64,000 nucleotides of DNA from an uncultured Opitutaceae bacterium. GTDB lineage: Bacteria; Verrucomicrobiota; Verrucomicrobiia; Opitutales; Opitutaceae. Numbering within the stretch: the stretch's first letter is position 1; each line of letters starts with the position of its first letter. Where the stretch lies: assembly GCA_937902925.1 (NCBI GenBank), contig CALFNN010000105.1, positions 239,605-303,604 on the forward strand. The letters run 5' to 3'. Positions 7,801 to 17,123 of the stretch are shown here, in pieces. Both the position numbers and the translations under genes were made by a program. Under the pieces are notes generated by a model. That model did no database searches, was not told the DNA's origin, and saw only the letters and a list, made by a program, of their open reading frames with translations.

Positions 7801-9435
7801 TTACCTCGCTTCCGTCGGGGTCTTCGCGTTGTCGAGGATGTTGCCCTCGAGGTGGAGCGATTTCAGTTCGCCGGCGCCGGCGGAAAGAAATGTTTCCGTT
7901 CCTGGAAAGGTGCGGCTGTTGCGCAGGATCGCGCCCGGAGATTTTGCGAGGCGCAGCACGGGTGAGCCGGCGACGGGTTTCCGGGTCGTTACGTCGTCGA
8001 GTTCGAGATCGCCCGCGGATTCGATGGCGAAGGCGGGACCGCGGTCGGCGTTCACCTGCACGTGGTGCAATTCCAGCGCATCGGTGTAGCGCGCACTGAG
8101 GCCCGTCTGGCCGGCGCCGACGACGTCGGTCAGCCGGAGCGCCGCGATGCGCATTTCGGGCAGCCCGTCGATGTCGGCCACTTTGCGGGCGCCGTGGATG
8201 GTGATGTTGCTGATGCCGATGTTGCGGAAGACCGGCGTCCGATCCGACACCGGTTCCTCCGTGGTCGCGGATTCACCACCCATGACATAGTAGCTCGTGA
8301 CGACGATGCCGGTGCCGACGTTTTCCATCGTCCAGTTGTCGAAGCGGACGTCCTCGACCACGCCGCCGCGTCCGCGACGGCTCTTGATCCGGATGCCGAC
8401 CTGCGTGTCGATCGCAGTGATGTTGCTCGCGACGACGTTGCGAACGCTGCCGGCGGTCTCGCTGCCAATGACGACCGCGCCGTGCGCGTGGTGCACGGTG
8501 CAGTTGGTGATCGTGACGTGCTCGGACGGCCGGTTGACGCGGAGACCGTCGGCGTCCTTGCCGGACTTGATGACGATCCCGTCGTCGCCCGTGTCGACGT
8601 AGCAGTCGGAGATGTGGACGAAGCGGGAGGAGTCGACGGCGATGCCGTTGGCGTGCGGGCCGGGGTAGGTCTGGATCATCACGTTGCGGACGGTCGCGTT
8701 TTCCGAGTAAAGCAGGTGCACCACAAACATCGGCGCGCCGACGATGCGGACATCCTCCACGAGGACGTTCTTCGCGTTCATGAAGCAGATAAACGAAGGG
8801 CGCAGCTCGCCGGCGGCGTCGCGGTATTCCTGCTCGGAAACCGGCTTTTTGTCCTCCAGCGCCTGCAGCAAGTGATCCCAATGCGGACCGTTGGCGCTCA
8901 TCGACTCGTCGCCGCCAGTGGAGACGACGCCGTTGCGCGCCTTGAGATAATTCGCGTAGGCATCCGGGTAGGCCTTGCGCCACGCCTCGTAGTCGCCGGT
9001 GGTGATCACGCCCCGCCCGGTGACGGTGACGTTTTCCACATCGTGACCGCCGATGAGCGGCTGCGGCACCAGCGCTTCGACGCCCAGATAGCGGCCCTGC
9101 ACGAACGGCAGCGACGCGACGGGAAACGCGATCGTCGCGCCGGCGTCGACGTCGAGCGTCATGTTGCTGAACAGCTCAATCGGCCCGGAGGAGTATTTCC
9201 CCGGAGGCACGTAGATGGTGCCGCCGCCGGCGGCCCTGGCGGCGGCGATGGCCTGCCGGAAGGCGTCGGTGGCGAGCGCCGAGCCGTCGCGTTTCGCGCC
9301 ATAGTCGGCGACGTTGAACACCTGCCGGCCGGAGTCGGCGGCGAAGGCGCGATCGGCCGTGATCGACGTTGTGGTGAGCACAGCGCTCCAAAGGGCGACG
9401 CGCGCGAATGATTTCTTTCGAGACGAATATGACAT
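7801..9435 (-). CDS. Exported glycoside hydrolase family 28 (polygalacturonase-like)
   Basis: A 544-aa right-handed beta-helix enzyme of the polygalacturonase family. It starts with a signal peptide (FARVALWSAVLTTTSITADRAFA, cleavage before ADSG), then the GH28 N-terminal motif FNVADYGAKRDG and the parallel-helix body. Of the four GH28 active-site motifs, DD (DTGDDGIVIKSG), HG (HHAHGAVVIGSE) and RIK (GIRIKSRRGRGG) are present, but the usual N-T/N-D-G-I-D is HANGIAVDSS: the first catalytic Asp is Asn (codon AAC). Substrate is probably a pectic galacturonan or a branched pectin side chain; with the altered motif this is uncertain. The gene stands alone, 73 bases after ilvN on the same strand. 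Confidence 0.85.
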   Translation of the reverse strand: MSYSSRKKSFARVALWSAVLTTTSITADRAFAADSGRQVFNVADYGAKRDGSALATDAFRQAIAAARAAGGGTIYVPPGKYSSGPIELFSNMTLDVDAGATIAFPVASLPFVQGRYLGVEALVPQPLIGGHDVENVTVTGRGVITTGDYEAWRKAYPDAYANYLKARNGVVSTGGDESMSANGPHWDHLLQALEDKKPVSEQEYRDAAGELRPSFICFMNAKNVLVEDVRIVGAPMFVVHLLYSENATVRNVMIQTYPGPHANGIAVDSSRFVHISDCYVDTGDDGIVIKSGKDADGLRVNRPSEHVTITNCTVHHAHGAVVIGSETAGSVRNVVASNITAIDTQVGIRIKSRRGRGGVVEDVRFDNWTMENVGTGIVVTSYYVMGGESATTEEPVSDRTPVFRNIGISNITIHGARKVADIDGLPEMRIAALRLTDVVGAGQTGLSARYTDALELHHVQVNADRGPAFAIESAGDLELDDVTTRKPVAGSPVLRLAKSPGAILRNSRTFPGTETFLSAGAGELKSLHLEGNILDNAKTPTEAR

Positions 9436-9508
9436 GGGGGCCTTTCGTGACGACGCGCCGGAGCGGCCGGGGTCCTCACCATTGCCAGTCGCGGCGGCTT
9501 GGGACGAC

Positions 9509-9835
9509 TCAATTCAACGATGAGCCGCACTTACGGGGTTCGAACACGCGGGAGAAGAAGTCCGGGCCGAGGTCGGGGCGGACGCGGACGGAGAGGACGT
9601 CGTGGAGTTTTTCGAGCTGGCGTTCGACTTGTTCGAGCCGCGGCTCGTCGGCGACAAGGAGGAGGATGCGGCTCGTTGAGCGATCACCGGTCGGCGCGCA
9701 GACGATCGCCTCGAGGTTGAACGCGCGGCGGGCGAAGAGGCCGGTGATGTGTGACATCGCGCCGGGATGATTCCGGACGAGGAGTTCGAGGACGGCCGTG
9801 TTTCCGCAGGGCGGGGCGGAAGAAGTGTCACCCAT
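9509..9835 (-). CDS. ilvN: Acetolactate synthase small (regulatory) subunit, AHAS I type
   Basis: Regulatory subunit that binds valine through an ACT domain and gives feedback inhibition to the IlvB catalytic subunit in branched-chain amino acid synthesis. The 108-aa product matches E. coli IlvN closely (VLELLVRNHPGAMSHITGLF, ARRAFNLEAI, LLLVADEPRLEQVERQLEKL). It lacks the second domain of the more common 150-170-aa IlvH type. Start ATG at 9835 has AAAGGG seven bases upstream; longer in-frame extensions overlap ilvB and are not coding. It follows ilvB by 55 bases and shares its leader-controlled transcript. Confidence 0.93.
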   Translation of the reverse strand: MGDTSSAPPCGNTAVLELLVRNHPGAMSHITGLFARRAFNLEAIVCAPTGDRSTSRILLLVADEPRLEQVERQLEKLHDVLSVRVRPDLGPDFFSRVFEPRKCGSSLN

Positions 9836-9890
9836 TATGTGACCCTTTTCGGGAGCGGACGGAGTCGGGCGGGAGGCGATGGTGGTTGAT

Positions 9891-11603
9891 TCAGGCATGG
9901 GAGGCGGCGGGTTGGAGGTTGAGGGCGAGTTCGGGGGCGGTGATGGTCTGGTGATTCGCGGCGCCGGGGGGCACCATCGGATAGACGTTGGTCTGGTCGT
10001 GGATCGGGATGTCGATGAGGCACGGGCCGGGTTGGGCGAGGGCGTCGGCGAGATCGGCGAGCGGATCGCCGGCGGGATCGAGGCGGACGCCGCGGATGCC
10101 GAACGCGCGCGCAACGGCGGCGAAGTCCGGCGCCCGGTGCAGCGACGACGCAGCGTAGCGGCCGCCGTAGAACAACTCCTGCTGCTGGCGGACGAGGCCG
10201 AGGTTGGCATTGTTGAAGAGGAGGATCGCGACGGGCAGATCGAGTTCGGCGAGCGTGGCGAGTTCCTGGATGTTCATGAGGATCGAGCCGTCGCCGCTCA
10301 CGCAGGCGACGCGCCGGCCGGGGCAGGCGAGCGCGGCGCCGATTGCGGCAGGCACGCCGAAGCCCATCGTGCCGAGTCCGCCGGAGGTCAGCAGCGTGCG
10401 CGGGCGGCGGAACGGATAGGCCTGGGCGACCCACATCTGGTGCTGGCCGACGTCGGTCGAGATGATCGCGTCGGCGGGGAGTTGCTCGGACAGGAAGTCG
10501 ATCAGGTTGAGCGGATGCAGCGGGTCTTCCGCGCGCGGCGGGCAATGGAGCGGATGCGCGGCGCGCAGGGCGGTAGCGCGGGCGCGCCACGTGGAGCGCG
10601 ACATCGAGGACGGCAAACGGTCGAGCAGGCGGCGGAGGATTTCGGCGGCGTCGCCCGTGAGCGCGAGCGCGGTGGATTTGATTTTGCCGAACTCGGCGCG
10701 GTCGATGTCGAGGTGCGCGATGGTGGCGTGCGGGCAGAACTCGGCGACCTTGCCGGTGGCGCGATCATCGAAGCGGGCGCCGATGGCGAGGAGCAGGTCG
10801 GTTTCCTGCAGGAGGAGGTTGGTGCCCTTGCCCCCGTGCATGCCGAGCATGCCCATGAAACGCGGATCGCCGGCGGGCATCGCGCCGAGTGCCATGAGCG
10901 TCGACACGACGGGCGCGTCGAGCCGGCGGGAGAGTTCGCGGGCGAGGTCGGAGGCGCCGGCGCCGATCACGCCGCCGCCGAGGTAGAGGACCGGGCGTTG
11001 CGCGCGGCGGAGGTGGGCGGCGAGTTCTTCGATTGCGGAATCGGCGCACGGCGGTGGCGGTTGCGCGCGGCCGGGTTCGGGGAGCGAGCCGACGTCGATC
11101 GTGGCATTGAGAACGTCCTTCGGCACATCGATGGCGACGGGGCCGGGGCGGCCGGATTCGGCGAGTTGAAACGCGAGCGGAACGGTTTCGAGCAGCTCGC
11201 CGATGGAGCGGACGAGGAAGTTGTGTTTCGTGATTGGCAGCGTGAGGCCGTAGGTGTCGACCTCCTGAAAGGCGTCGGTGCCGATGAGCGATTGCGGCAC
11301 CTGGCCGGTGATCGCCACGAGCGGGACGGAGTCGAGACGCGCGTCGGCGATGGCGGTGAGGAGGTTGGTGGCGCCGGGGCCGGAGGTGGCGACGCAGACG
11401 GCGGCGCGGCCGGTGGCGCGCGCCATGCCCTGCGCGATGAAGCCCGCGCCCTGTTCGTGGCGCGCGAGGACGTGGCGGATGGCGCTGCCGTGGAGGGCGT
11501 CGTAGAACGGCAGGATGGCGCCGCCGGGGATGCCGGCGAGGGTGTGGATGTCCTGGCGCTCCAGCAGCGTGCGCAGGAGGGTGGCTCCGGTGTATTTTTT
11601 CAT
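9891..11603 (-). CDS. ilvB: Acetolactate synthase large (catalytic) subunit, AHAS I type
   Basis: Thiamine-diphosphate enzyme that condenses two pyruvates to 2-acetolactate, or pyruvate plus 2-oxobutyrate to acetohydroxybutyrate: first common step of Val/Leu/Ile synthesis. The 570-aa product has the catalytic Glu50 in ARHEQGAGFIAQG, the FAD/TPP regions TDAFQEVDTYGL and TDVGQHQMWVAQAYPFRRP, and the ThDP-Mg motif GDGS...NN. The end, YPMVPPGAANH, and many other stretches are those of E. coli IlvB (AHAS I) rather than IlvI/IlvG. I chose the ATG at 11603 (MKKYTGATLL), because the open frame further upstream runs through the attenuator hairpin. Expression is very probably set by the leader at 11659-11803. 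Confidence 0.95.
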   Translation of the reverse strand: MKKYTGATLLRTLLERQDIHTLAGIPGGAILPFYDALHGSAIRHVLARHEQGAGFIAQGMARATGRAAVCVATSGPGATNLLTAIADARLDSVPLVAITGQVPQSLIGTDAFQEVDTYGLTLPITKHNFLVRSIGELLETVPLAFQLAESGRPGPVAIDVPKDVLNATIDVGSLPEPGRAQPPPPCADSAIEELAAHLRRAQRPVLYLGGGVIGAGASDLARELSRRLDAPVVSTLMALGAMPAGDPRFMGMLGMHGGKGTNLLLQETDLLLAIGARFDDRATGKVAEFCPHATIAHLDIDRAEFGKIKSTALALTGDAAEILRRLLDRLPSSMSRSTWRARATALRAAHPLHCPPRAEDPLHPLNLIDFLSEQLPADAIISTDVGQHQMWVAQAYPFRRPRTLLTSGGLGTMGFGVPAAIGAALACPGRRVACVSGDGSILMNIQELATLAELDLPVAILLFNNANLGLVRQQQELFYGGRYAASSLHRAPDFAAVARAFGIRGVRLDPAGDPLADLADALAQPGPCLIDIPIHDQTNVYPMVPPGAANHQTITAPELALNLQPAASHA

Positions 11604-11658
11604 GAGGCGATGGCGATGGCGGTTGATGCCGCCTCCCGCGCCGGGTCCGAACGGGGCC

Positions 11659-11695
11659 AAAAAAAAAGCCCCCTCCGGTCGGCACCGGAGGGGGC
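11659..11695 (-). terminator. Intrinsic terminator acting as ilvBN attenuator
   Basis: Read on the minus strand, a perfect 12-bp GC-rich stem GCCCCCTCCGGT / ACCGGAGGGGGC with a four-base loop is followed directly by nine T. It lies between the leader peptide stop (11711) and the ilvB start (11603), so it can only stop transcription before the structural genes: the position of an attenuator. The leader end contains GAGGGG (11716-11721), which can pair with CCCCTC in the terminator's 5' arm and so could form an antiterminator when a ribosome stalls upstream. Confidence 0.9.
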
Positions 11696-11710
11696 GAAAG
11701 CGTATTGCGT

Positions 11711-11803
11711 TCAGGCCCCTCGCGGCGCGTGCGTAACGACGACGACGCTGACGACCACGAGGGCGAGGCCAGAGAGAGTGCGCGTTGTGCCGGAGGAAAT
11801 CAT
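11711..11803 (-). CDS. ilvBN leader peptide with Val run (ivbL-like)
   Basis: A 30-codon frame ATG...TGA encoding MISSGTTRTL followed by SGLALVVVSVVVVTHAPRGA. It holds three Leu (10, 13, 15) and seven Val in an eight-codon stretch (16-23, interrupted by one Ser). The pattern matches the E. coli ivbL leader, whose core is VVVVRVVVVVGNAP. Its stop is 15 bases before the attenuator hairpin and it precedes ilvB. The expected role is to sense charged tRNA-Val and tRNA-Leu: stalling at the Val run favours antitermination. No strong ribosome binding site is visible before the ATG, so the exact start is less certain than the peptide itself. Confidence 0.88.
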   Translation of the reverse strand: MISSGTTRTLSGLALVVVSVVVVTHAPRGA

Positions 11804-12007
11804 GAACGAGTGATGGGCGGAAAAAGGAGCGCGGACGCGCACGTGTCAAGAACGCAGTAACCTGCGAGCCGACCGGCGTGCGCGTTGCGCCCGGGGTATT
11901 ATCGGCACAAGGCGCGGCGGCTTGAGCGGAGTTGAGGGCGTGGGACAAGGAAGGAAAGCGCGTTGTCGCTTGCGGGTTCGGGGGCCGACGCTTTGCGTTG
12001 CCGGCGC

Positions 12008-13696
<1,689 letters not shown>

Positions 13697-13715
13697 AGAC
13701 CGGGAGATTGAAGGA

Positions 13716-13766
13716 GGAAGCCAGGAAACCAGGAATCGGATTCAGATTTCTTGGCTTTCTGGCTTC
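13716..13766. repeat. Interspersed palindromic repeat, copy 1
   Basis: Left arm GGAAGCCAGGAAACCAGGA and right arm TTTCTTGGCTTTCTGGCTTCC pair over about 22 bp with few mismatches around a short loop. It sits between the ettA stop and the msrA start. The same arms occur at 19514-19594, 23958-24025 and 27970-28036. No T-tract follows the hairpin. Confidence 0.75.
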
Positions 13767-13817
13767 CCGCTTCTTCTGCATCAGGAATAACGACCGTGCC
13801 CGATTCTCTCACCGACG

Positions 13818-14411
13818 ATGAATCGCATTTCTTTGCTTCTGGGCGCCTTTGCGCTTCTTTCTCCGCTCATGAATGCCGCTGACTCCAAAACCGAATCGCT
13901 CGTCCTCGGCGGCGGGTGCTTCTGGTGCACCGATGCCGCCTACAAACTGCTCGACGGGGTGGAGCACGTTACCTGCGGCTACGCCGGCGGCGATGAGGCG
14001 AACCCGACTTACGAACAGGTCTGCGCGCACGCAACCGGCCATGCGGAGGTGATCAAGATCGAATTCGATCCGGCGGTCGTGTCGCTCGACCGGCTGCTCG
14101 AATATTTCTGGCACGTGCACAACCCGACGCAGGTCGGCGGGCAGGGCAACGACATGGGCCCGCAATATCGCTCGATCATCCTCTACGCGAACGCCGCGCA
14201 GAAGGCGGCGGCGGAAGCGTCGCGCGCGGCGGCGGCGAAGGTGTTTCGCGATCCGATCACGACGGAGATCGTGCCGTTGAAAAAATTCTGGCCGGCCGAG
14301 GACTACCACCAGGATTATTTCGCGAAGAATCCCAACCAGGGCTATTGCTCGTTCGTGATCGCGCCCAAGGTCAAGAAGCTCGAGCATATGCTCGAGGCGG
14401 AGAAGAAGTAG
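13818..14411 (+). CDS. msrA: Peptide methionine sulfoxide reductase MsrA, exported
   Basis: Reduces methionine-S-sulfoxide in oxidised proteins. The 197-aa product has the catalytic motif GCFWC with nucleophile Cys34, the substrate-pocket sequences VTCGYAGGDEANPTYEQVC, GHAEVIKIEFDP and GNDMGPQYRS, and a C-terminal Cys177 in NQGYCSFV that can act as the resolving cysteine. A signal peptide (ISLLLGAFALLSPLMNA, cleavage before ADSK) places it in the periplasm, whereas most MsrA enzymes are cytoplasmic. Its reductant partner is not encoded nearby. A palindromic repeat lies between it and ettA. Confidence 0.93.
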   Translation: MNRISLLLGAFALLSPLMNAADSKTESLVLGGGCFWCTDAAYKLLDGVEHVTCGYAGGDEANPTYEQVCAHATGHAEVIKIEFDPAVVSLDRLLEYFWHVHNPTQVGGQGNDMGPQYRSIILYANAAQKAAAEASRAAAAKVFRDPITTEIVPLKKFWPAEDYHQDYFAKNPNQGYCSFVIAPKVKKLEHMLEAEKK

Positions 14412-14439
14412 CGGTCCCCGGGGGCGCGCGTCTCTTCGG

Positions 14440-15351
14440 TCACTTCTGTTTCTCGCGCAAGGCGTGGATCGCTTTTTCCGCGGTCGCGGGATCGAGGGCC
14501 GGCTTGAAATAGGGCATGATATCGGCGATGTCCGGCGTTGCAGAGCTATTCTTTGCCGCGGCGTAGGCTCTGATGGCGCCCATCAGTCGCTCGTTAAAAT
14601 CCGGGATCCATCCCAGCGGACCGGGCATGGCTGATGAACCGAAGCTGCCGGATTCACTCGCACTGATTTGGATGCAACTGTCGAAATCCTCGTCGATGGG
14701 AGCTTTGTTTTGCACGATCCATTCGACGCGGCCGCCGAGTCGCGTGGATGAGATTTTCGAGAGTCCGTAGCGATCCAAGATGGTGGCGTCGACGGGTTGG
14801 GCCAGGAATGGCAGCAAGGCGAGGACGGTTGCGGAGCCGTCGGCGTTGGGGGATTGGGCAAGCTTGCGCAGACCGTCGCTGAGGCGTTGCGTGAAATTTG
14901 AAATCGCGGTGTCGCGAGCCGCGGCGAGGGCGCGTCGGGTGCTTTCGTCGGAATCGAAGCTGATGTTTTTCCCGATGCGCAGCCAGTCCTGGTCGGTGAG
15001 GAATTGCAGCTCGGGGATGCGTTGATCCGGGCGCTCGTCGAAGAGCCGGCGCAGCCGTTTCACGCGGCCGAGCCACGTTTTCATTTCGTCAAGGCGTTCG
15101 ACCGGGATCGAGGGATCGTTGGTGCGGGGCGGAGGCAACTCCGCAAGCTGGCGCCCAGCCTCGGCGAGATCGTGGACAGTCGCGTCGTGCTGTCGGCGGA
15201 GCGACGTCGTGGCGGCCGAGAGAAGAGCGGCACGGTGACGGAGCGTGGCAAGCTCCCGTTCCCGCCGGCCCGCAACCCGGGCTTGGTAGCCGGCGAAGCC
15301 CGCAAGGCCGAGAAACACGACGCCAACGAGGCAGGCGCGGGTCGGGGTCAT
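14440..15351 (-). CDS. Membrane-anchored paralogue of the sigma factor's C-terminal domain
   Basis: A 303-aa protein of unknown function: transmembrane helix at about residues 6-22 (ACLVGVVFLGLAGFAGY), a coiled-coil-like stretch (about 28-72), then a domain with RIPELQFLTDQDWLRIG (about 111). The same features, in the same order, make up the C-terminal half of the sigma factor encoded just upstream, which has WNIPELKLLPDDRWFSAA. The start ATG at 15351 overlaps the sigma stop as ATGA, so translation is coupled. A role as partner or modulator of that sigma factor is inference from coupling and homology. An in-frame start at 15414 would overlap the sigma gene further. Confidence 0.7.
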   Translation of the reverse strand: MTPTRACLVGVVFLGLAGFAGYQARVAGRRERELATLRHRAALLSAATTSLRRQHDATVHDLAEAGRQLAELPPPRTNDPSIPVERLDEMKTWLGRVKRLRRLFDERPDQRIPELQFLTDQDWLRIGKNISFDSDESTRRALAAARDTAISNFTQRLSDGLRKLAQSPNADGSATVLALLPFLAQPVDATILDRYGLSKISSTRLGGRVEWIVQNKAPIDEDFDSCIQISASESGSFGSSAMPGPLGWIPDFNERLMGAIRAYAAAKNSSATPDIADIMPYFKPALDPATAEKAIHALREKQK

Positions 15352-16946
15352 GGCGTGCGCTGGGCGGCCGATGGGTTGAGGTATTTGTCCAATGTGGCGG
15401 CGCTGACGGGCCACTTGAGATAAGGCAGCAGCTGCTCTGCGCTTGTGGCGCGCTGCCCACCGTTGGCTGTCGAGAATTTGCGCTGGGCGTCGCGAATATC
15501 GGGATAGATGGCGACGCCTTCATTGCCCCAACTATTGAGACCGATGAAGAAATGCGCGTCGTATTCGACGTCGGCGGGGACTTTCGGCTCGATGAGGTGC
15601 GACGCTTCGGTCCGGGGGACATCGCTGGCTTTGCCGGTGTGGAGCATCTGATAACGGGCGAGGATGGCTTCGTCGATGGGCGGATCGAATAGCGGGGTGA
15701 GATCGAGCGGACTGGCGGGCAATATGCCGCCATGGGCGGCGACATAGGCCTTGAGAGCTTGCATGATCCGCCCGCCGGCCAGGCTTACGGCGTCGTCGCG
15801 CAAGCGAGCTGTAGCGCGGCGGAACTGTTCTTCATTTTCGAAACGGTCGGTGGCGGCGGCGCTGAACCAGCGGTCGTCGGGGAGCAACTTCAGCTCGGGA
15901 ATGTTCCACTGCGGACGTTGCGTGAGGAACTCCTTGATGCGATCGAGCTGTCCGAACCATTGCTGCATCTGCGATTCGAGCGCGGTGTCGCCCGGGCCGA
16001 GGGGCAGGGCGGCGGCCAGGCGCGCGTCAAGGCGTTGTTCGACGTCCTTGAGTTTCGCCGCGGTCGCAGCCTGCGCGAGACGCAGCTCGTGATTCTCGCG
16101 CTCGGAGCGGTCGATTTGCTGGACGAGGCCGGTGGCTTCGGCGGACTGGCGGGCAACCAACCTAGTCTCATACAGGCCGGCGCCGCCCACGGCGAGAAAC
16201 GCGGCGACAACGGCGGACTTTTGCAGCGTGGTCATGGTGATGAAACGGGTGACCGCCAGTGCAGCCCCTGACGCGGCGACGGAGGATACCGCGGTGGCCG
16301 CCGAAATCGCGGCACCGAGGCCGGCCGGGGCAAACTGCAGCGCATGAGCGGAGAGGTCGGTGGCGAGGCTGGCGGCGGTGGTGGCGATACCGCGGCTGAG
16401 GAAAAACGCGCGGAGCTGCTCGACGGCGCGGGCGACGCGTTTCTGGGCGGCATCTTCAGAGGCGCCGAGCGCGGCGCCGACCTCGCGGAGGCTCTTGTTT
16501 TCGAAGAAGCGAAGGAGAACGGCGGTGCGGTCGACGGGGTTGAGCGACTCAACGGCGTCATCGAGCAGCGGTTCGACGTCGGTCCACGACGGAGGAGTCG
16601 GATTCATGGTGGATTCGGCAAGCCCACCACGAGCCGCGGATTCCGTGGCGGCGGCAGTTTCGCGGGCTTGGCGGCGGGATTCACGGCGGACGACATCGAT
16701 GGCCGTGCGGCGGGCGACGACGTGGAGCCAGGCGACGAGCGGGGTTGCCGTGCCAACGCGTTTGGCATTGCGGGCGAGGTCGACGAAGACCGACTGCGCG
16801 ACGTCTTCCGCAAGTTGAGGCGAACGGACCTGCCGTCGCGCGGCGGAGTAGACGAGGTTCAGGTGGCGCTCGACCAGCGCGGCGAAGGCGGATTGCGAGC
16901 CGCCGCGGACATATTGGCGAAGGAGGTCGAGGTCACTCGGGGCCAT
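15348..16946 (-). CDS. ECF sigma factor with transmembrane C-terminal extension
   Basis: RNA polymerase sigma-70 family, ECF-type, 532 aa. Region 2 (about residues 14-85: SAFAALVERHLNLVYSAARR, AEDVAQSVFVDLAR, AWLHVVARRTAIDVVRRE) and region 4 (about 125-182: LNPVDRTAVLLRFFENKSLR, GASEDAAQKRVARAVEQLR) are complete. A typical ECF factor would end near 190. Here it continues through an Ala-rich segment, a transmembrane helix (about 242-260, LQKSAVVAAFLAVGGAGLYE), a coiled-coil stretch and a domain shared with the coupled downstream gene. This would tether the sigma factor to the membrane, with the C-terminal domain probably outside. No anti-sigma gene with a recognisable zinc motif is adjacent. 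Confidence 0.88.
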   Translation of the reverse strand: MAPSDLDLLRQYVRGGSQSAFAALVERHLNLVYSAARRQVRSPQLAEDVAQSVFVDLARNAKRVGTATPLVAWLHVVARRTAIDVVRRESRRQARETAAATESAARGGLAESTMNPTPPSWTDVEPLLDDAVESLNPVDRTAVLLRFFENKSLREVGAALGASEDAAQKRVARAVEQLRAFFLSRGIATTAASLATDLSAHALQFAPAGLGAAISAATAVSSVAASGAALAVTRFITMTTLQKSAVVAAFLAVGGAGLYETRLVARQSAEATGLVQQIDRSERENHELRLAQAATAAKLKDVEQRLDARLAAALPLGPGDTALESQMQQWFGQLDRIKEFLTQRPQWNIPELKLLPDDRWFSAAATDRFENEEQFRRATARLRDDAVSLAGGRIMQALKAYVAAHGGILPASPLDLTPLFDPPIDEAILARYQMLHTGKASDVPRTEASHLIEPKVPADVEYDAHFFIGLNSWGNEGVAIYPDIRDAQRKFSTANGGQRATSAEQLLPYLKWPVSAATLDKYLNPSAAQRTP

Positions 16947-17080
16947 TTACCACTGCTATCGCCGCCGAGGGCGAAATCCGACAGGAAAGTTTCCAGTCGA
17001 AGCCGGGAAATCAGCACGAGACAGCCGGAGCGAGACGCGCGAAACTTGGGCGCCGACCGGCGCGCGGTCGTCCTGCCGGG

Positions 17081-17105
17081 CCGGCCGGAGGTCGGCCCCT
17101 ACCTC
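17081..17105. repeat. Short dispersed repeat, GGAGGTCGG-C-CTACCTC type
   Basis: GGCCGGAGGTCGGCCCCTACCTC lies between the sigma factor and the hydroxylase fusion. Related sequences are at 1959-1980 (GTCGGAGACTCCGCCCTACC), 22773-22795 (GTCGGAGACTGGCGCTACCT) and 29053-29078 (GGTCGGGCCTTACCCC). All are extragenic or at gene ends and share the (G)TCGG...C-TACC pattern. The family is loosely defined by eye. Confidence 0.4.
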
Positions 17106-17123
17106 GATCGGCGGCGGCGCCGT

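Noticed and set aside
9879..11813. A 644-codon plus-strand frame opposite ilvB
   Set aside because: Composition (Gly/Glu/Asp/Arg-rich repeats) is that of a shadow frame; the opposite strand encodes a clearly recognisable IlvB.
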